The position numbers were made by a program, and so were the translations under genes. Positions 45,383-53,426 of a stretch of 64,000 bases of DNA are shown here, piece by piece. This DNA comes from Xanthomarina spongicola (GTDB lineage: Bacteria > Bacteroidota > Bacteroidia > Flavobacteriales > Flavobacteriaceae). Where the stretch lies: contig NZ_QGGP01000002.1 of assembly GCF_003148645.1 (NCBI RefSeq), positions 67,001 through 131,000 on the forward strand, written 5' to 3'. How positions within the stretch are numbered: the first letter of the stretch is position 1; every line of letters begins with the position of its first letter. Below the pieces are notes generated by a model. The model worked only from the letters and a program-made list of their open reading frames with translations, searched no databases and was not told the DNA's origin.

Positions 45383-45413
45383 AAAAAGCTCAATCTATTA
45401 GATTGAGCTTTTT
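45383..45413. terminator. Bidirectional terminator, YciO-like gene and OmpA-like gene
   Basis: A 13-base-pair stem (AAAAAGCTCAATC with GATTGAGCTTTTT) and TATTA loop between converging stops. Confidence 0.92.
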
Positions 45414-45434
45414 CATATTTATAAATTTTGATTA

Positions 45435-46295
45435 CTATTTACCGTCAGCAGCAAGGTTTTTCATTTCCTTGTCAATCATGTCGTAGAATTCATCAATTTT
45501 TGGAAGTACAATAATTCTAGTACGTCTGTTTTTTGCTCTATTTTCAGCAGTGTCATTATCTACTAAAGGTTGGAACTCAGCACGACCAGCTGCAATAAGT
45601 TGTTTAGGTGCTACACCTAAATCTTCTAATACACGAACTACAGAAGTTGCACGTTTAACACTTAAATCCCAGTTATCAATAAGTGGTGGTTTGTTGTAAG
45701 GAACAGGATCTGTGTGTGCTTCAACCATACATTCAAATGTTGGTTTAGCTTTTACAACTGTTGCCACTTTACCTAAAATCTCTTTAGCTCTAGTTGATAC
45801 GTTGTAGCTACCACTTTGGAATAATACTTTATCTGCAATTGAAATAAATACCACACCTTTTTCAACATTCACTTGTATATCTGGATCGTTGATTCCTACT
45901 TCTTTCTTTAAACTTGTAACAAGCGCCAACATAACACTGTCCTTTTTACTAACAGCATCTTGTAATCGAGAAATTCTTAAATCTTTTTCTTTTAAGCTTT
46001 CAAGAGATTTTTCAACATTACTAGCTCCTTTAGTTGTAAGCATCGTTAAAGATTCATTACTTTGAATTAAGTTTTCATTAGATTTTTTTAAATCAGCAAT
46101 ACGATCCTCTAAACCTTTTGCACGAGCTTCTGCTGATGCTTTATCTGATAAACAAGAATTTAATTTAACGGTTGCTGTGTTTAATAAATCTTGTGTATTT
46201 TTTTGTTTTTCTTCTAAAGCAGCATAATCTTTTTTAGATACGCAAGAACCTAGAAGTATTAGGGCAAATGAGCCTAAAATCAATATTTTTTTCAT
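45435..46295 (-). CDS. OmpA-like peptidoglycan-binding lipoprotein
   Basis: 286-residue lipoprotein (lipobox LLGSC, cysteine 18, followed by VSKK, with no acidic surface-export signal). A long coiled coil runs from about 25 to 125 (KSNENLIQSNESLTML), then an OmpA/MotB domain: LFQSGSYNVSTRAKEIL, VEAHTDPVPYN, the DLSVKRATSVVRVL helix, the IAAGRAEFQP loop, and NRRTRIIVLP. It should tether the outer membrane to the cell wall from the periplasmic side. A -7 box lies about 38 bases upstream. Confidence 0.93.
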   Translation of the reverse strand: MKKILILGSFALILLGSCVSKKDYAALEEKQKNTQDLLNTATVKLNSCLSDKASAEARAKGLEDRIADLKKSNENLIQSNESLTMLTTKGASNVEKSLESLKEKDLRISRLQDAVSKKDSVMLALVTSLKKEVGINDPDIQVNVEKGVVFISIADKVLFQSGSYNVSTRAKEILGKVATVVKAKPTFECMVEAHTDPVPYNKPPLIDNWDLSVKRATSVVRVLEDLGVAPKQLIAAGRAEFQPLVDNDTAENRAKNRRTRIIVLPKIDEFYDMIDKEMKNLAADGK

Positions 46296-46333
46296 AATTG
46301 TTTTCAGTTTTTAGATGTTATTAATTAACAAAC

Positions 46334-46341
46334 CAAAATTA
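46334..46341 (-). promoter_or_regulatory. -7 box of the OmpA-like gene
   Basis: Minus strand TAATTTTG matches TAnnTTTG; the leader would be about 35 bases. No clear -33 TTG. Confidence 0.45.
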
Positions 46342-46390
46342 TATAAAAGTTGAATAGAAAAGATACGTATTAACAAAAATTTTAACAATT

Positions 46391-47380
46391 TTATAAACAA
46401 TTGAAATTCTTGTGTTTACGCATAAAATAATCCCAAATAATAGAGGTTTTATAATAGTAGTTTTTCTTTTTAGAAAATGACGCGCGTTTTTCTAAAAGTT
46501 TTGGCAATTTGGAGTAAAAACTAAAGTGTGCTTTAATAATAGCTATGGTATGTTCAATCTTAAATTCGATTAGAAATTTAACACCTGCAATACCATCTAA
46601 AATCAGTCTCATTAAGACTAAAAAAAAGATATTACCATTGGCATTTTTAACTAAAGCAAATAGGCTGTTTCTAAAGTTTAAATATGTCTTTTTTGGATTT
46701 GTGTTTTTAAGTGTGGCTCCACCAACATGATACACACTAGAAGCTCCAACAAAAGTAGTTTTATAATTTTGATTAAACGCTCTCCAACACAAATCTATTT
46801 CTTCCATGTGTGCAAAAAAAGATTCATCGAAACCTCTTAAAGCATTGAAAGCATCTTTTCTAATAAAAAAACAAGCTCCAGATGCCCAGAAAATGTTAGT
46901 TGTATTGTTGTATTGACCAAGATCTTCTTCAATAGTGTTAAATATGCGTCCTCTGCAAAATGGATAACCAAATTTATCTATATAACCTCCAGCAGCTCCA
47001 GCATATTCAAAATAATTTTTGTTTTTGTAATCTAATATTTTTGGTTGAACAATAGCTGTTTCAGGGTTGTTTTTAAAAGTTTCAATTATTGGAGTTAGCC
47101 AGTTTTCAGTGACTTCAACATCGCTGTTTAACAAACAATAAATGTCTTCCTCTACCTGTTTTAAAGCATCATTATAACCTTTGGCATAACCTCCATTTTC
47201 TTTATTCTTAATTATTTTAATAGAAGGAAAGTGCTCTTTAACAAAATATACCGAATTATCTGTAGAAGCATTGTCTGCTACATAAATAGTAGCATTTGGA
47301 GAATGAGCCATAACAGAAGGTAAGAACTGTTCTAATAATTCTTTACCGTTCCAATTTAATATAACAACTGCTATTTTCAT
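46391..47380 (-). CDS. Family 2 glycosyltransferase
   Basis: 329-residue GT-A glycosyltransferase, rhamnosyltransferase-like. It shows IAVVILNWNGKELLEQFLPS, YVADNASTDNS, NGGYAKGYNDAL, and the metal-binding LLNSDVEV (DxD-type) strand, then GACFFIRKDAFNALRGFDESFFAHMEEIDLCWR, abbreviated here in two parts: GACFFIRK and the acceptor-site FFAHMEEIDLCWR. Weakly hydrophobic C-terminal helices may hold it at the inner membrane. Its ATG overlaps the stop of the HsdR-N-like gene by ATGA. It probably acts in lipopolysaccharide or capsule assembly; the sugar is unknown. Confidence 0.9.
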   Translation of the reverse strand: MKIAVVILNWNGKELLEQFLPSVMAHSPNATIYVADNASTDNSVYFVKEHFPSIKIIKNKENGGYAKGYNDALKQVEEDIYCLLNSDVEVTENWLTPIIETFKNNPETAIVQPKILDYKNKNYFEYAGAAGGYIDKFGYPFCRGRIFNTIEEDLGQYNNTTNIFWASGACFFIRKDAFNALRGFDESFFAHMEEIDLCWRAFNQNYKTTFVGASSVYHVGGATLKNTNPKKTYLNFRNSLFALVKNANGNIFFLVLMRLILDGIAGVKFLIEFKIEHTIAIIKAHFSFYSKLPKLLEKRASFSKKKNYYYKTSIIWDYFMRKHKNFNCL

Positions 47381-47823
47381 TTACTGTATTCTGGTATGTC
47401 TTTTAAAAACTGATAACGTTCATTTTTAAAATCCATCTGACAATAATAATGATTTAATCCGTTTGTAACCATTAAATAAGTTGCATTTAACGTTAGATTA
47501 TAACGTGCAATTTGGTCGAATGTATCTTGATTAATGTGTATTTGTGGTGCTTTACATTCAACAATTAAGTGTATGCTTCCATCTGGATTAAAAACCACAA
47601 TATCGTATCGTTTCTTTAAATCGTTTACCTTTAATTCTTTTTCAACATTAATTAATGAGATAGGATATTTTTTTTCCAGAATTAGATATTGCACACAATG
47701 TTGGCGAACCCATTCTTCTGGTTGTAAAATCACAAATTTTTTACGAATACAATCGAATATAGATATTTTATTTTCGCTATTTTTGAAACGAAACGGAAAC
47801 TTAGGAAAATGAAGTTCTTGCAT
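47377..47823 (-). CDS. Stand-alone HsdR N-terminal (PD-(D/E)XK) domain protein
   Basis: Small protein with only the N-terminal nuclease domain of type I restriction R subunits (HSDR_N). The fold reads EEWVRQHCVQYLILEKKYP, then the catalytic strand pair YDIVVFNPDGSIHLIVECKA, with Asp and the E-x-K pair, and then QIARYNLTLNATYLMVTNG. It has no helicase. The start at 47823 (MQELHFPKFPF) fits homologues as I recall them; ATG at 47859 would add 12 residues. It overlaps the glycosyltransferase start. No hsdM or hsdS is near, so a restriction role is doubtful. Confidence 0.8.
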   Translation of the reverse strand: MQELHFPKFPFRFKNSENKISIFDCIRKKFVILQPEEWVRQHCVQYLILEKKYPISLINVEKELKVNDLKKRYDIVVFNPDGSIHLIVECKAPQIHINQDTFDQIARYNLTLNATYLMVTNGLNHYYCQMDFKNERYQFLKDIPEYSK

Positions 47824-47927
47824 CAATGCAAATTGGTTTTTTTCAAAGTTAATGTACATTCATCAAAAACCAAATAACAATAGCTTATTTTGGAATTTGT
47901 ATTAATTAAAATGGAATTTATAGAGAT

Positions 47928-48932
47928 TTGGACGAAGTCAAACAAATAGTAACAGATATAAAGAATAAAAAGTTTCGACCTATTTATTTTTTAATGGGAG
48001 AAGAGGCTTATTATATTGATAAGATTTCAAAATTTATTGAAACCAATATCCTTTCTGAAGAAGAAAAAGGCTTTAACCAAATGGTTTTATATGGTCGCGA
48101 TGTGACTATAGAAGATATTGTTGGAAACGCCAAACGTTACCCAATGATGGCAGAACACCAAGTAGTTATTATAAAAGAAGCTCAGGATTTATCGCGTACT
48201 ATTGAGAAACTGGCAGACTATGCCGAACAGCCACAGCCATCTACTATACTGGTTTTAAACTATAAATATAAAACCATTGACAAGCGTAAAAAGCTTTATA
48301 AAACACTTAGTAAAAATGGTGTTGTATTTGAAAGTAAGAAACTTTACGACAATCAGGTAGCAGAATGGATAAGACGTGTTCTTTCTGGACAGAATTATAC
48401 CATTTCTCCAAAGGCAGCACAAATGCTTGCAGAATTTTTAGGGACCGATTTAAGTAAAATTTCTAATGAGTTGGATAAGCTTAAAATTATTCTTCCTGAA
48501 GGCACACAAATAACTCCTGAACATATTGAGGAAAATATTGGGATTAGTAAAGACTATAATAATTTCGAGTTGCAAAAGGCTGTTGGTGCTAGAGATGTAT
48601 TAAAAGCAAACCAGATTATTAAATATTTTGGCGAAAACCCAAAAGACAACCCAATGGTTGTTACTGTGTCGTTGTTATACAGTTTCTTTTCTAAACTCTT
48701 GCATTTACATGGATTACAGGATAAATCGCCAAGAAGTGTGGCTTCTTCATTAAAAATAAACCCCTATTTCGCAAACGAATATATTGCAGCTGCTAGAAAT
48801 TACCCAATGAAAAAAGTAAGTTCTGTAATAGCTACTTTAAGAGAGTTTGATGTAAAAAGCAAAGGTGTTGGGTCTAATGCTGTAAGTCAAAGCGATTTAC
48901 TAAAGGAGTTGATGGTAAGGATAATGAATTAA
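47928..48932 (+). CDS. holA: DNA polymerase III subunit delta
   Basis: Clamp-loader delta subunit that opens the sliding clamp. 334 residues. It starts MDEVKQIVTDIKNKKFRPIY and then FLMGEEAYYIDKI, typical of the Bacteroidota protein. Later marks are YPMMAEHQVVIIKEAQDL, the degenerate AAA region (no Walker A, as usual in delta), FLGTDLSKISNELDKL and the C-terminal collar helices KSKGVGSN. The start is TTG at 47928; an ATG at 47911 opens a 12-codon frame overlapping it. Divergent from the HsdR-N gene. Confidence 0.93.
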   Translation: MDEVKQIVTDIKNKKFRPIYFLMGEEAYYIDKISKFIETNILSEEEKGFNQMVLYGRDVTIEDIVGNAKRYPMMAEHQVVIIKEAQDLSRTIEKLADYAEQPQPSTILVLNYKYKTIDKRKKLYKTLSKNGVVFESKKLYDNQVAEWIRRVLSGQNYTISPKAAQMLAEFLGTDLSKISNELDKLKIILPEGTQITPEHIEENIGISKDYNNFELQKAVGARDVLKANQIIKYFGENPKDNPMVVTVSLLYSFFSKLLHLHGLQDKSPRSVASSLKINPYFANEYIAAARNYPMKKVSSVIATLREFDVKSKGVGSNAVSQSDLLKELMVRIMN

Positions 48933-48972
48933 TACTCTGAATTTTCTTACTGAGTTTTTTGTTTGTCTTTCA

Positions 48973-49803
48973 TTATTTATTAGCATATTTTGCCATATTA
49001 AGATTGTCTAATTTCTCCAAAAGCTCATTTGTAAGCTCAAGTATTTCGCCATATATATTATACATATTATAATGTGAGATATACAACTTTTTATAAGCTA
49101 GATAAAATTTTTCGTTTTGGAATAAGTCGTTAAAATCTGATTGGAATGGGACTTTGTCAAAATCCATAGGCATTGGAACTAATTCATTTTCAAAATATGC
49201 TTTTAAATCCTCTGGTGACGTTTCTTCAAAGCTATTGTTGTAGTCCTCTTTAGAAAGATACGTATTAGGCATCACATCAAATATAAGTTCTTTGCCTTTT
49301 CTAAAATAGCTTTCTTCATGTCTTTTTATGTCTATAAGCTTGGCATCTACTTTTTCAACATAGGAAACAATGTCATTTTTAAGCTCATAAGAGCTTAGTA
49401 AATCTATTTTCCCAGAACTAATAAGAGATCTTGCTGTTCCTAATATTGGGCTATAAATTCGGGTAATCCCAGGTATTTCTATATACTTCGAAATGGAATC
49501 AGGTGGTGTTTCAGTTTTCCAAAAAGAACGAAGTACTATAGCGCATGCCTTTGTTCTTTCTTGATAAACATCGATTATTTTTTCTAACTCTATTTGCGAT
49601 TTTTTTAAATCATTTTGAAGTTGTGTTAATACAATTTCTTCAGCTTTAGCCTGATGACGTTGGTTACTCCATTCATTCACTTGAAAAGCAATCAAAATTC
49701 CAATAACTACAAGTATAATTTCTCCTATGGCATACAGCATGTATTTACTGAACTTGTTTTCGTTTAGCATTTTCTGTCTAATCTTTCGAAAGAATTTTAT
49801 CAT
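48973..49803 (-). CDS. DUF6090 family membrane protein
   Basis: 276-residue protein with a short basic N-terminus (MIKFFRKIRQKML), one membrane helix (about 23-42, YAIGEIILVVIGILIAFQVN) and the family mark EWSNQRHQ. The rest is helical and lies outside the cytoplasm. This N-terminal layout defines DUF6090, a family found almost only in marine Flavobacteriaceae, often in many copies. The function is unknown. It is the last gene of the minus-strand run starting with the methyltransferase, with 28 bases to the one before. Confidence 0.85.
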   Translation of the reverse strand: MIKFFRKIRQKMLNENKFSKYMLYAIGEIILVVIGILIAFQVNEWSNQRHQAKAEEIVLTQLQNDLKKSQIELEKIIDVYQERTKACAIVLRSFWKTETPPDSISKYIEIPGITRIYSPILGTARSLISSGKIDLLSSYELKNDIVSYVEKVDAKLIDIKRHEESYFRKGKELIFDVMPNTYLSKEDYNNSFEETSPEDLKAYFENELVPMPMDFDKVPFQSDFNDLFQNEKFYLAYKKLYISHYNMYNIYGEILELTNELLEKLDNLNMAKYANK

Positions 49804-49831
49804 AGGCTATTTGGTTATTAATCTCAGTTTT

Positions 49832-50479
49832 TTATTTAACACTTTCTAATTGTTTATGAGAACCATCACAATTTGGTTTTCTTTTTGATAAACCACAAGT
49901 ACAATCGTTTAATCCATAACCTTCAAGAATTCTATCAATACTTTTTTTTATTCGTAACACTCTAGTTTTTGCCTGTTTTGGTTTTGTAAAATGCAAAAGA
50001 TATCCTCTTTGTCTTCCTGGAGTCAGATTTTCAAATGCTTTTTTAAATTCGGGACTTTCTTTGAACATTTGGTTTAATTCCTCAGGTATTTCAAAGTTTG
50101 TTGTTTTTTTCTTTTTTACTTTCAAGCCCGCTTTTTCCACTTCGATCGCTTCGTAAATATATTCTTTAATGGTTGACTTAAGCTCTTCAATTAGTGATAC
50201 ATCTGTAAATCGGATTTGTCTAGCAGATTGTGTGTTTTCTGTTTGTTGGACTAAAATATTTTTTTGGTCTGACAATAAAGCTCCTTTGTGAAAAAGAATG
50301 GCACAGTAATTTTTAAATTCATGAATTAATACAATGTTTTTTTCTTTATATGTGTAACAAGGATGCATCCATTTGTATTCTTCATTTAAACCACAATCAA
50401 CTATTATTTCACGAAGCCTCGTTAATTCTTTTTGCCATTTATTAAGATTGTTAAGATATGTATCTACTTCTGGTTTCAT
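49832..50479 (-). CDS. YdeI/DUF1801 protein with a C-terminal CDGSH-type motif
   Basis: 215-residue protein. The N-terminal part (about 1-115) is a DUF1801/YdhG-like domain: EYKWMHPCYTYKEKNIVLIHEFKNYCAI, abbreviated as EYKWMHPCYTYKEKN. The middle (about 130-185) is the YdeI OmpD-associated segment with FKKAFENLTPGRQRGYLLHF, in part, and RIKKSIDRILEGYG. The tail reads CTCGLSKRKPNCDGSH, an exact CxCx2Sx3PxCDGSH 2Fe-2S ligand pattern, at residues about 192-207. That motif is not part of YdeI proteins as I know them. It implies an iron-sulfur cluster if the short tail folds. No signal peptide. Confidence 0.8.
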   Translation of the reverse strand: MKPEVDTYLNNLNKWQKELTRLREIIVDCGLNEEYKWMHPCYTYKEKNIVLIHEFKNYCAILFHKGALLSDQKNILVQQTENTQSARQIRFTDVSLIEELKSTIKEYIYEAIEVEKAGLKVKKKKTTNFEIPEELNQMFKESPEFKKAFENLTPGRQRGYLLHFTKPKQAKTRVLRIKKSIDRILEGYGLNDCTCGLSKRKPNCDGSHKQLESVK

Positions 50480-50553
50480 TTATAATTAAATTCTGTTTTA
50501 AATAAACTAAAAGATCGTTTCTGATTTCTTATCTTGTTTACTAAGATTCTGTA

Positions 50554-51030
50554 TTAATTTTCTAAATCTTCTAACTCTAAATTATAATCGTATTGTAAAT
50601 CTTCATGCAGTGTTGCCATTATTTTTCTAATAAGTACAATTTGTCTTTCATAAATATTAGTAAGTGTCACATTTCTTTTTATAGATGGCTCAAAATCTTT
50701 TAAGGTTTGACAAAAATGGAGAAGAAGTTCTACTTCAGTTTCTTTTTTTAAAGAATAACGTGCGTACTTTTTTATATTTCTTAAAATTTTACGTACACTT
50801 TTTTTAATGTAAAAATAACTGTCTGTGTTGATGGTTTCAAACTGCTCGTTTATTTCTTGCTTTACAGTTTCTATATAACCAGATTCATCATGAGATTCAA
50901 ATAACAAATAGGTGAGGAGCTCTTTGTTTTCTTTTTTAAATTTCGATAAACGTAAACAGAGTTCCATCAACTCTTCTGTGGAACGATGTTGTAATTCTTT
51001 CTTTATAGTAACTACTGAAACAGCTTTCAT
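50554..51030 (-). CDS. Conserved hypothetical protein
   Basis: 158-residue soluble, all-helical, strongly charged protein (VTIKKELQHRSTEELMELC, FYIKKSVRKILRNIKKYARY). No signal peptide, membrane helix or catalytic motif. I do not recognise a named family; the make-up resembles small flavobacterial proteins of unknown role. Spacing is 34 bases to the DUF202 gene upstream and 74 to the YdeI-CDGSH gene downstream, so it may share their transcript. Confidence 0.65.
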   Translation of the reverse strand: MKAVSVVTIKKELQHRSTEELMELCLRLSKFKKENKELLTYLLFESHDESGYIETVKQEINEQFETINTDSYFYIKKSVRKILRNIKKYARYSLKKETEVELLLHFCQTLKDFEPSIKRNVTLTNIYERQIVLIRKIMATLHEDLQYDYNLELEDLEN

Positions 51031-51064
51031 AGGTGTTTTTCTTGTAAATAAAAAAGGTTTTATT

Positions 51065-51334
51065 TTAAGCGTTATAGTGTTTTCTAATTAATTTTCTAAC
51101 ATAAATTAATCTAATAACTCCAATCAATAAAATCACTGGCGAAACAATAACCAATATAATTCCAAACGATTTAAGTTCAGTAAATATTTCAAGTTTCAAA
51201 ATAGTTACTCCAGTTCCCAAGAGTACAATAAAGGTTCTAAAATAAGCTAGAAAAGTGCGCTCGTTAGCAAGTTTAGTTCGCTCAATGGCTAGCCAATCTC
51301 TTGTAATTAAAGAGGTGTTTTTTTCTTCAGACAT
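51065..51334 (-). CDS. DUF202 membrane protein
   Basis: 89-residue integral membrane protein. The diagnostic stretch is DWLAIERTKLANERTFLAYFRT, which I shorten to LANERTFLAYFRT, followed by two membrane helices (FIVLLGTGVTILKL and ILVIVSPVILLIGVIRLIY). DUF202 proteins are small two-helix proteins; yeast members act with vacuolar transporter complexes, but bacterial ones are uncharacterised. Nine bases separate it from the DoxX gene before it. Confidence 0.88.
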   Translation of the reverse strand: MSEEKNTSLITRDWLAIERTKLANERTFLAYFRTFIVLLGTGVTILKLEIFTELKSFGIILVIVSPVILLIGVIRLIYVRKLIRKHYNA

Positions 51335-51343
51335 TTGTTTGAT

Positions 51344-51721
51344 TTACTTTTTGTTGTCAATAGCATATTTTCCAGGACCTGCTAGAAAGATAACTATAAA
51401 ACAAACTAGATATAAAAGAGCTTTTTCCTTTGTGCCAAAATCGTCTTCTAAATGCACTATAAAAGCAGCTACAAACATGGTTATTGCTGCTGGAATAGCT
51501 GCTAGTTTTGTTTTAAAACCTACAATTATAAATAAAGGTGCAATTACTTCTCCAATTAGCGCAAGAATTAAGGATAGCGTTGGACCAACACCAATTGGGT
51601 CTCCAAACTCTATGGGACTTGAAAAAAGGCGTTCTATTTTTGGGATGCCATGTACAAGCATCATTCCTGAAATGGAAATTCTAAAAAAGGCTAGTGCAAA
51701 ATCTGTGAAATTTTTAGTCAT
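51344..51721 (-). CDS. DoxX family membrane protein
   Basis: 125-residue four-helix membrane protein. ALAFFRISISGMMLVHGIPK near the start is the DoxX pattern (the helix with a conserved Gly and His). Later helices are LSLILALIGEVIAPLFIIVG and AIPAAITMFVAAFIVH. DoxX proteins are linked with quinone redox or thiol-stress systems in other bacteria, but no partner here makes this certain. It sits 11 bases after the methyltransferase gene, likely in the same operon. Confidence 0.88.
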   Translation of the reverse strand: MTKNFTDFALAFFRISISGMMLVHGIPKIERLFSSPIEFGDPIGVGPTLSLILALIGEVIAPLFIIVGFKTKLAAIPAAITMFVAAFIVHLEDDFGTKEKALLYLVCFIVIFLAGPGKYAIDNKK

Positions 51722-51732
51722 GTTTATATTAT

Positions 51733-53337
51733 TTAATTATTAGTTCCTTTTAATAAATTAATACTCACTGTTGCCAAATCATTATCTGGAAATCTTGAAA
51801 AATAACGTTCGTCTGGCTCTAATCCTGCTTCTTTGGCAATGTTTTTAAAAACATCTACTTCTAGAATATATTGGTCGCTAAAACCATGTGTGGCATCATA
51901 AGCAGTTGCAGCTGTTTTGCCAATATTCTTAGCTGTTAATTTTGGGTTTATAGTATGTAATTCAATAATTAATAAACCAAACTGTTCAACATAAGGCTTC
52001 CATTTTTGTAGATGTTCTAGTAAAGAATCTTCAACAGAATTATTATTTATACGTTTTCCCAGATACGCATAAGCTCCAGTAGAGCTACTTATTCTATTGG
52101 TTATGGTTTTTGGCTTTTCCCAAATACGATTGTGGTCTAGAAAAGTTCTTACATTAAGTAAGTCTTTTAATTCAATATTATAATCTTCTTTTAAGTCTTT
52201 AGCTAATAATTCTGGTCTGCCAATATCTCCCCAAATTACTTTTGCCCAAATATCTGCTTTAATTAAATTAGCTCTGGTTACTTTTAAAGCAGCTTGATTA
52301 AAATCTGCTCCAACCAATAATAATGGATGTTCTTCAAGCATTTTTCCTCTTGACGTTTGATGTTCAATGACATCGAAAATATGCTGAATAAAGGCGCCAT
52401 TACCACAACCCATATCTAAAATGCCTTTAGGTTGCTTGTCTATGGGTTTGTTAAATAATTCAATTACTACTTGATCTACAATTTTGAAATAGGTTGTGTG
52501 TGCTCCACCAGAACCCCAAACATTCATTTCTCGATGTACGTGTTTTTCTGGGTCACTTAGAGAATCAGTTTTTAGAATTAATGGATTGCCAAATAATAAA
52601 TCGTCTAAAGCTAAGAATGTTGGTAAATATGAAACTGTTACACCATAAGCTGAAGCTCGTTTAGCAAAAAACAATCCTTCATCTGTAAATTGATAGGTGT
52701 TTTTCTTCTTTTTAAACCATCCTAAATACGAAAAGAAGTCAAGTATTTTCTTGAAACTTTCTGGGTTTTTATGATATTCTTCAGCAGTAAACGAAGCTTC
52801 CATAAAATATTTATGAAACAAGCCATTTACACCAAGTAATACAATTATTGGAGCCACAATGCAGCCTTCAATATGCTTTAAAATTTGTTTTTCTATTTCA
52901 GTATTACCTGTTAAACCTAAATTCTTTTCATATTTTTTAAAAATCCGTTCCAATGCTATAAAAGCGTCACTTCCAATTCGTTCTTCAGGAAATTTAACCG
53001 AATAATTTAGGAGTGTAACAGCATCTTTGTAAATAGGAATTATTTTAAAAGCTTCTTGGCTTTTATCATTTATTTCAAAAATAATTTCGTCTGTACTATT
53101 ATTAATTCTTTGTACTAACCAACCTTGAGAACATAATATTCTTAAAGCCACATTTAAATAACCTTCATTTGCGTTAAAAACTGAAACTAATTCTTTTAGA
53201 GAGACTTTTTTATTTTTCAGTAAGTAATCTAAAATGTCTTTTTTGTGGAGTGAATAAGCTGTAGTAGCTGTAGCTAAACCGTCAAGGTGTCTAAAAATAG
53301 TGCCACGAAGTTGTTCTTTATCTTGCTTGGTTAGCAT
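51733..53337 (-). CDS. Class I SAM-dependent methyltransferase with a duplicated N-terminal module
   Basis: 534 residues. The SAM site is ILDMGCGNGAF at 306-316, with an acidic end of strand 2 at VGADFNQAA. Before it lie two winged-helix-like modules, about 15-100 (HLDGLATATTAYSLHKKDIL and LNVALRILCSQGWLV) and 155-235 (HIEGCIVAPIIVLLGVNGLF and FKKILDFFSYLGWF). They look like copies of each other, as in the dimerisation domains of O-methyltransferases. The substrate is unknown; a small-molecule or natural-product methyltransferase is likeliest. It opens the minus-strand run, after the terminator of the E1 gene. Confidence 0.82.
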   Translation of the reverse strand: MLTKQDKEQLRGTIFRHLDGLATATTAYSLHKKDILDYLLKNKKVSLKELVSVFNANEGYLNVALRILCSQGWLVQRINNSTDEIIFEINDKSQEAFKIIPIYKDAVTLLNYSVKFPEERIGSDAFIALERIFKKYEKNLGLTGNTEIEKQILKHIEGCIVAPIIVLLGVNGLFHKYFMEASFTAEEYHKNPESFKKILDFFSYLGWFKKKKNTYQFTDEGLFFAKRASAYGVTVSYLPTFLALDDLLFGNPLILKTDSLSDPEKHVHREMNVWGSGGAHTTYFKIVDQVVIELFNKPIDKQPKGILDMGCGNGAFIQHIFDVIEHQTSRGKMLEEHPLLLVGADFNQAALKVTRANLIKADIWAKVIWGDIGRPELLAKDLKEDYNIELKDLLNVRTFLDHNRIWEKPKTITNRISSSTGAYAYLGKRINNNSVEDSLLEHLQKWKPYVEQFGLLIIELHTINPKLTAKNIGKTAATAYDATHGFSDQYILEVDVFKNIAKEAGLEPDERYFSRFPDNDLATVSINLLKGTNN

Positions 53338-53365
53338 GTGTGTTTTGTTTGCTTATAAATATAAC

Positions 53366-53403
53366 AAAAAAAAGACCTCACTTTTTTAAACAAATGAAGT
53401 CTT
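53366..53403 (-). terminator. Terminator of the E1 gene
   Basis: Minus strand AAGACTTCA pairs with TGAGGTCTT (one G-U pair) around a 14-base loop, followed by TTTTTTTT. It splits the E1 gene from the methyltransferase downstream. Confidence 0.75.
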
Positions 53404-53426
53404 AATAAATTATATGATATCTTTTA

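Noticed and set aside
47377-47823. Remnant of a type I restriction-modification system
   Set aside because: The domain is complete with its catalytic residues and a defined start and stop; there are no hsdM or hsdS fragments around it.
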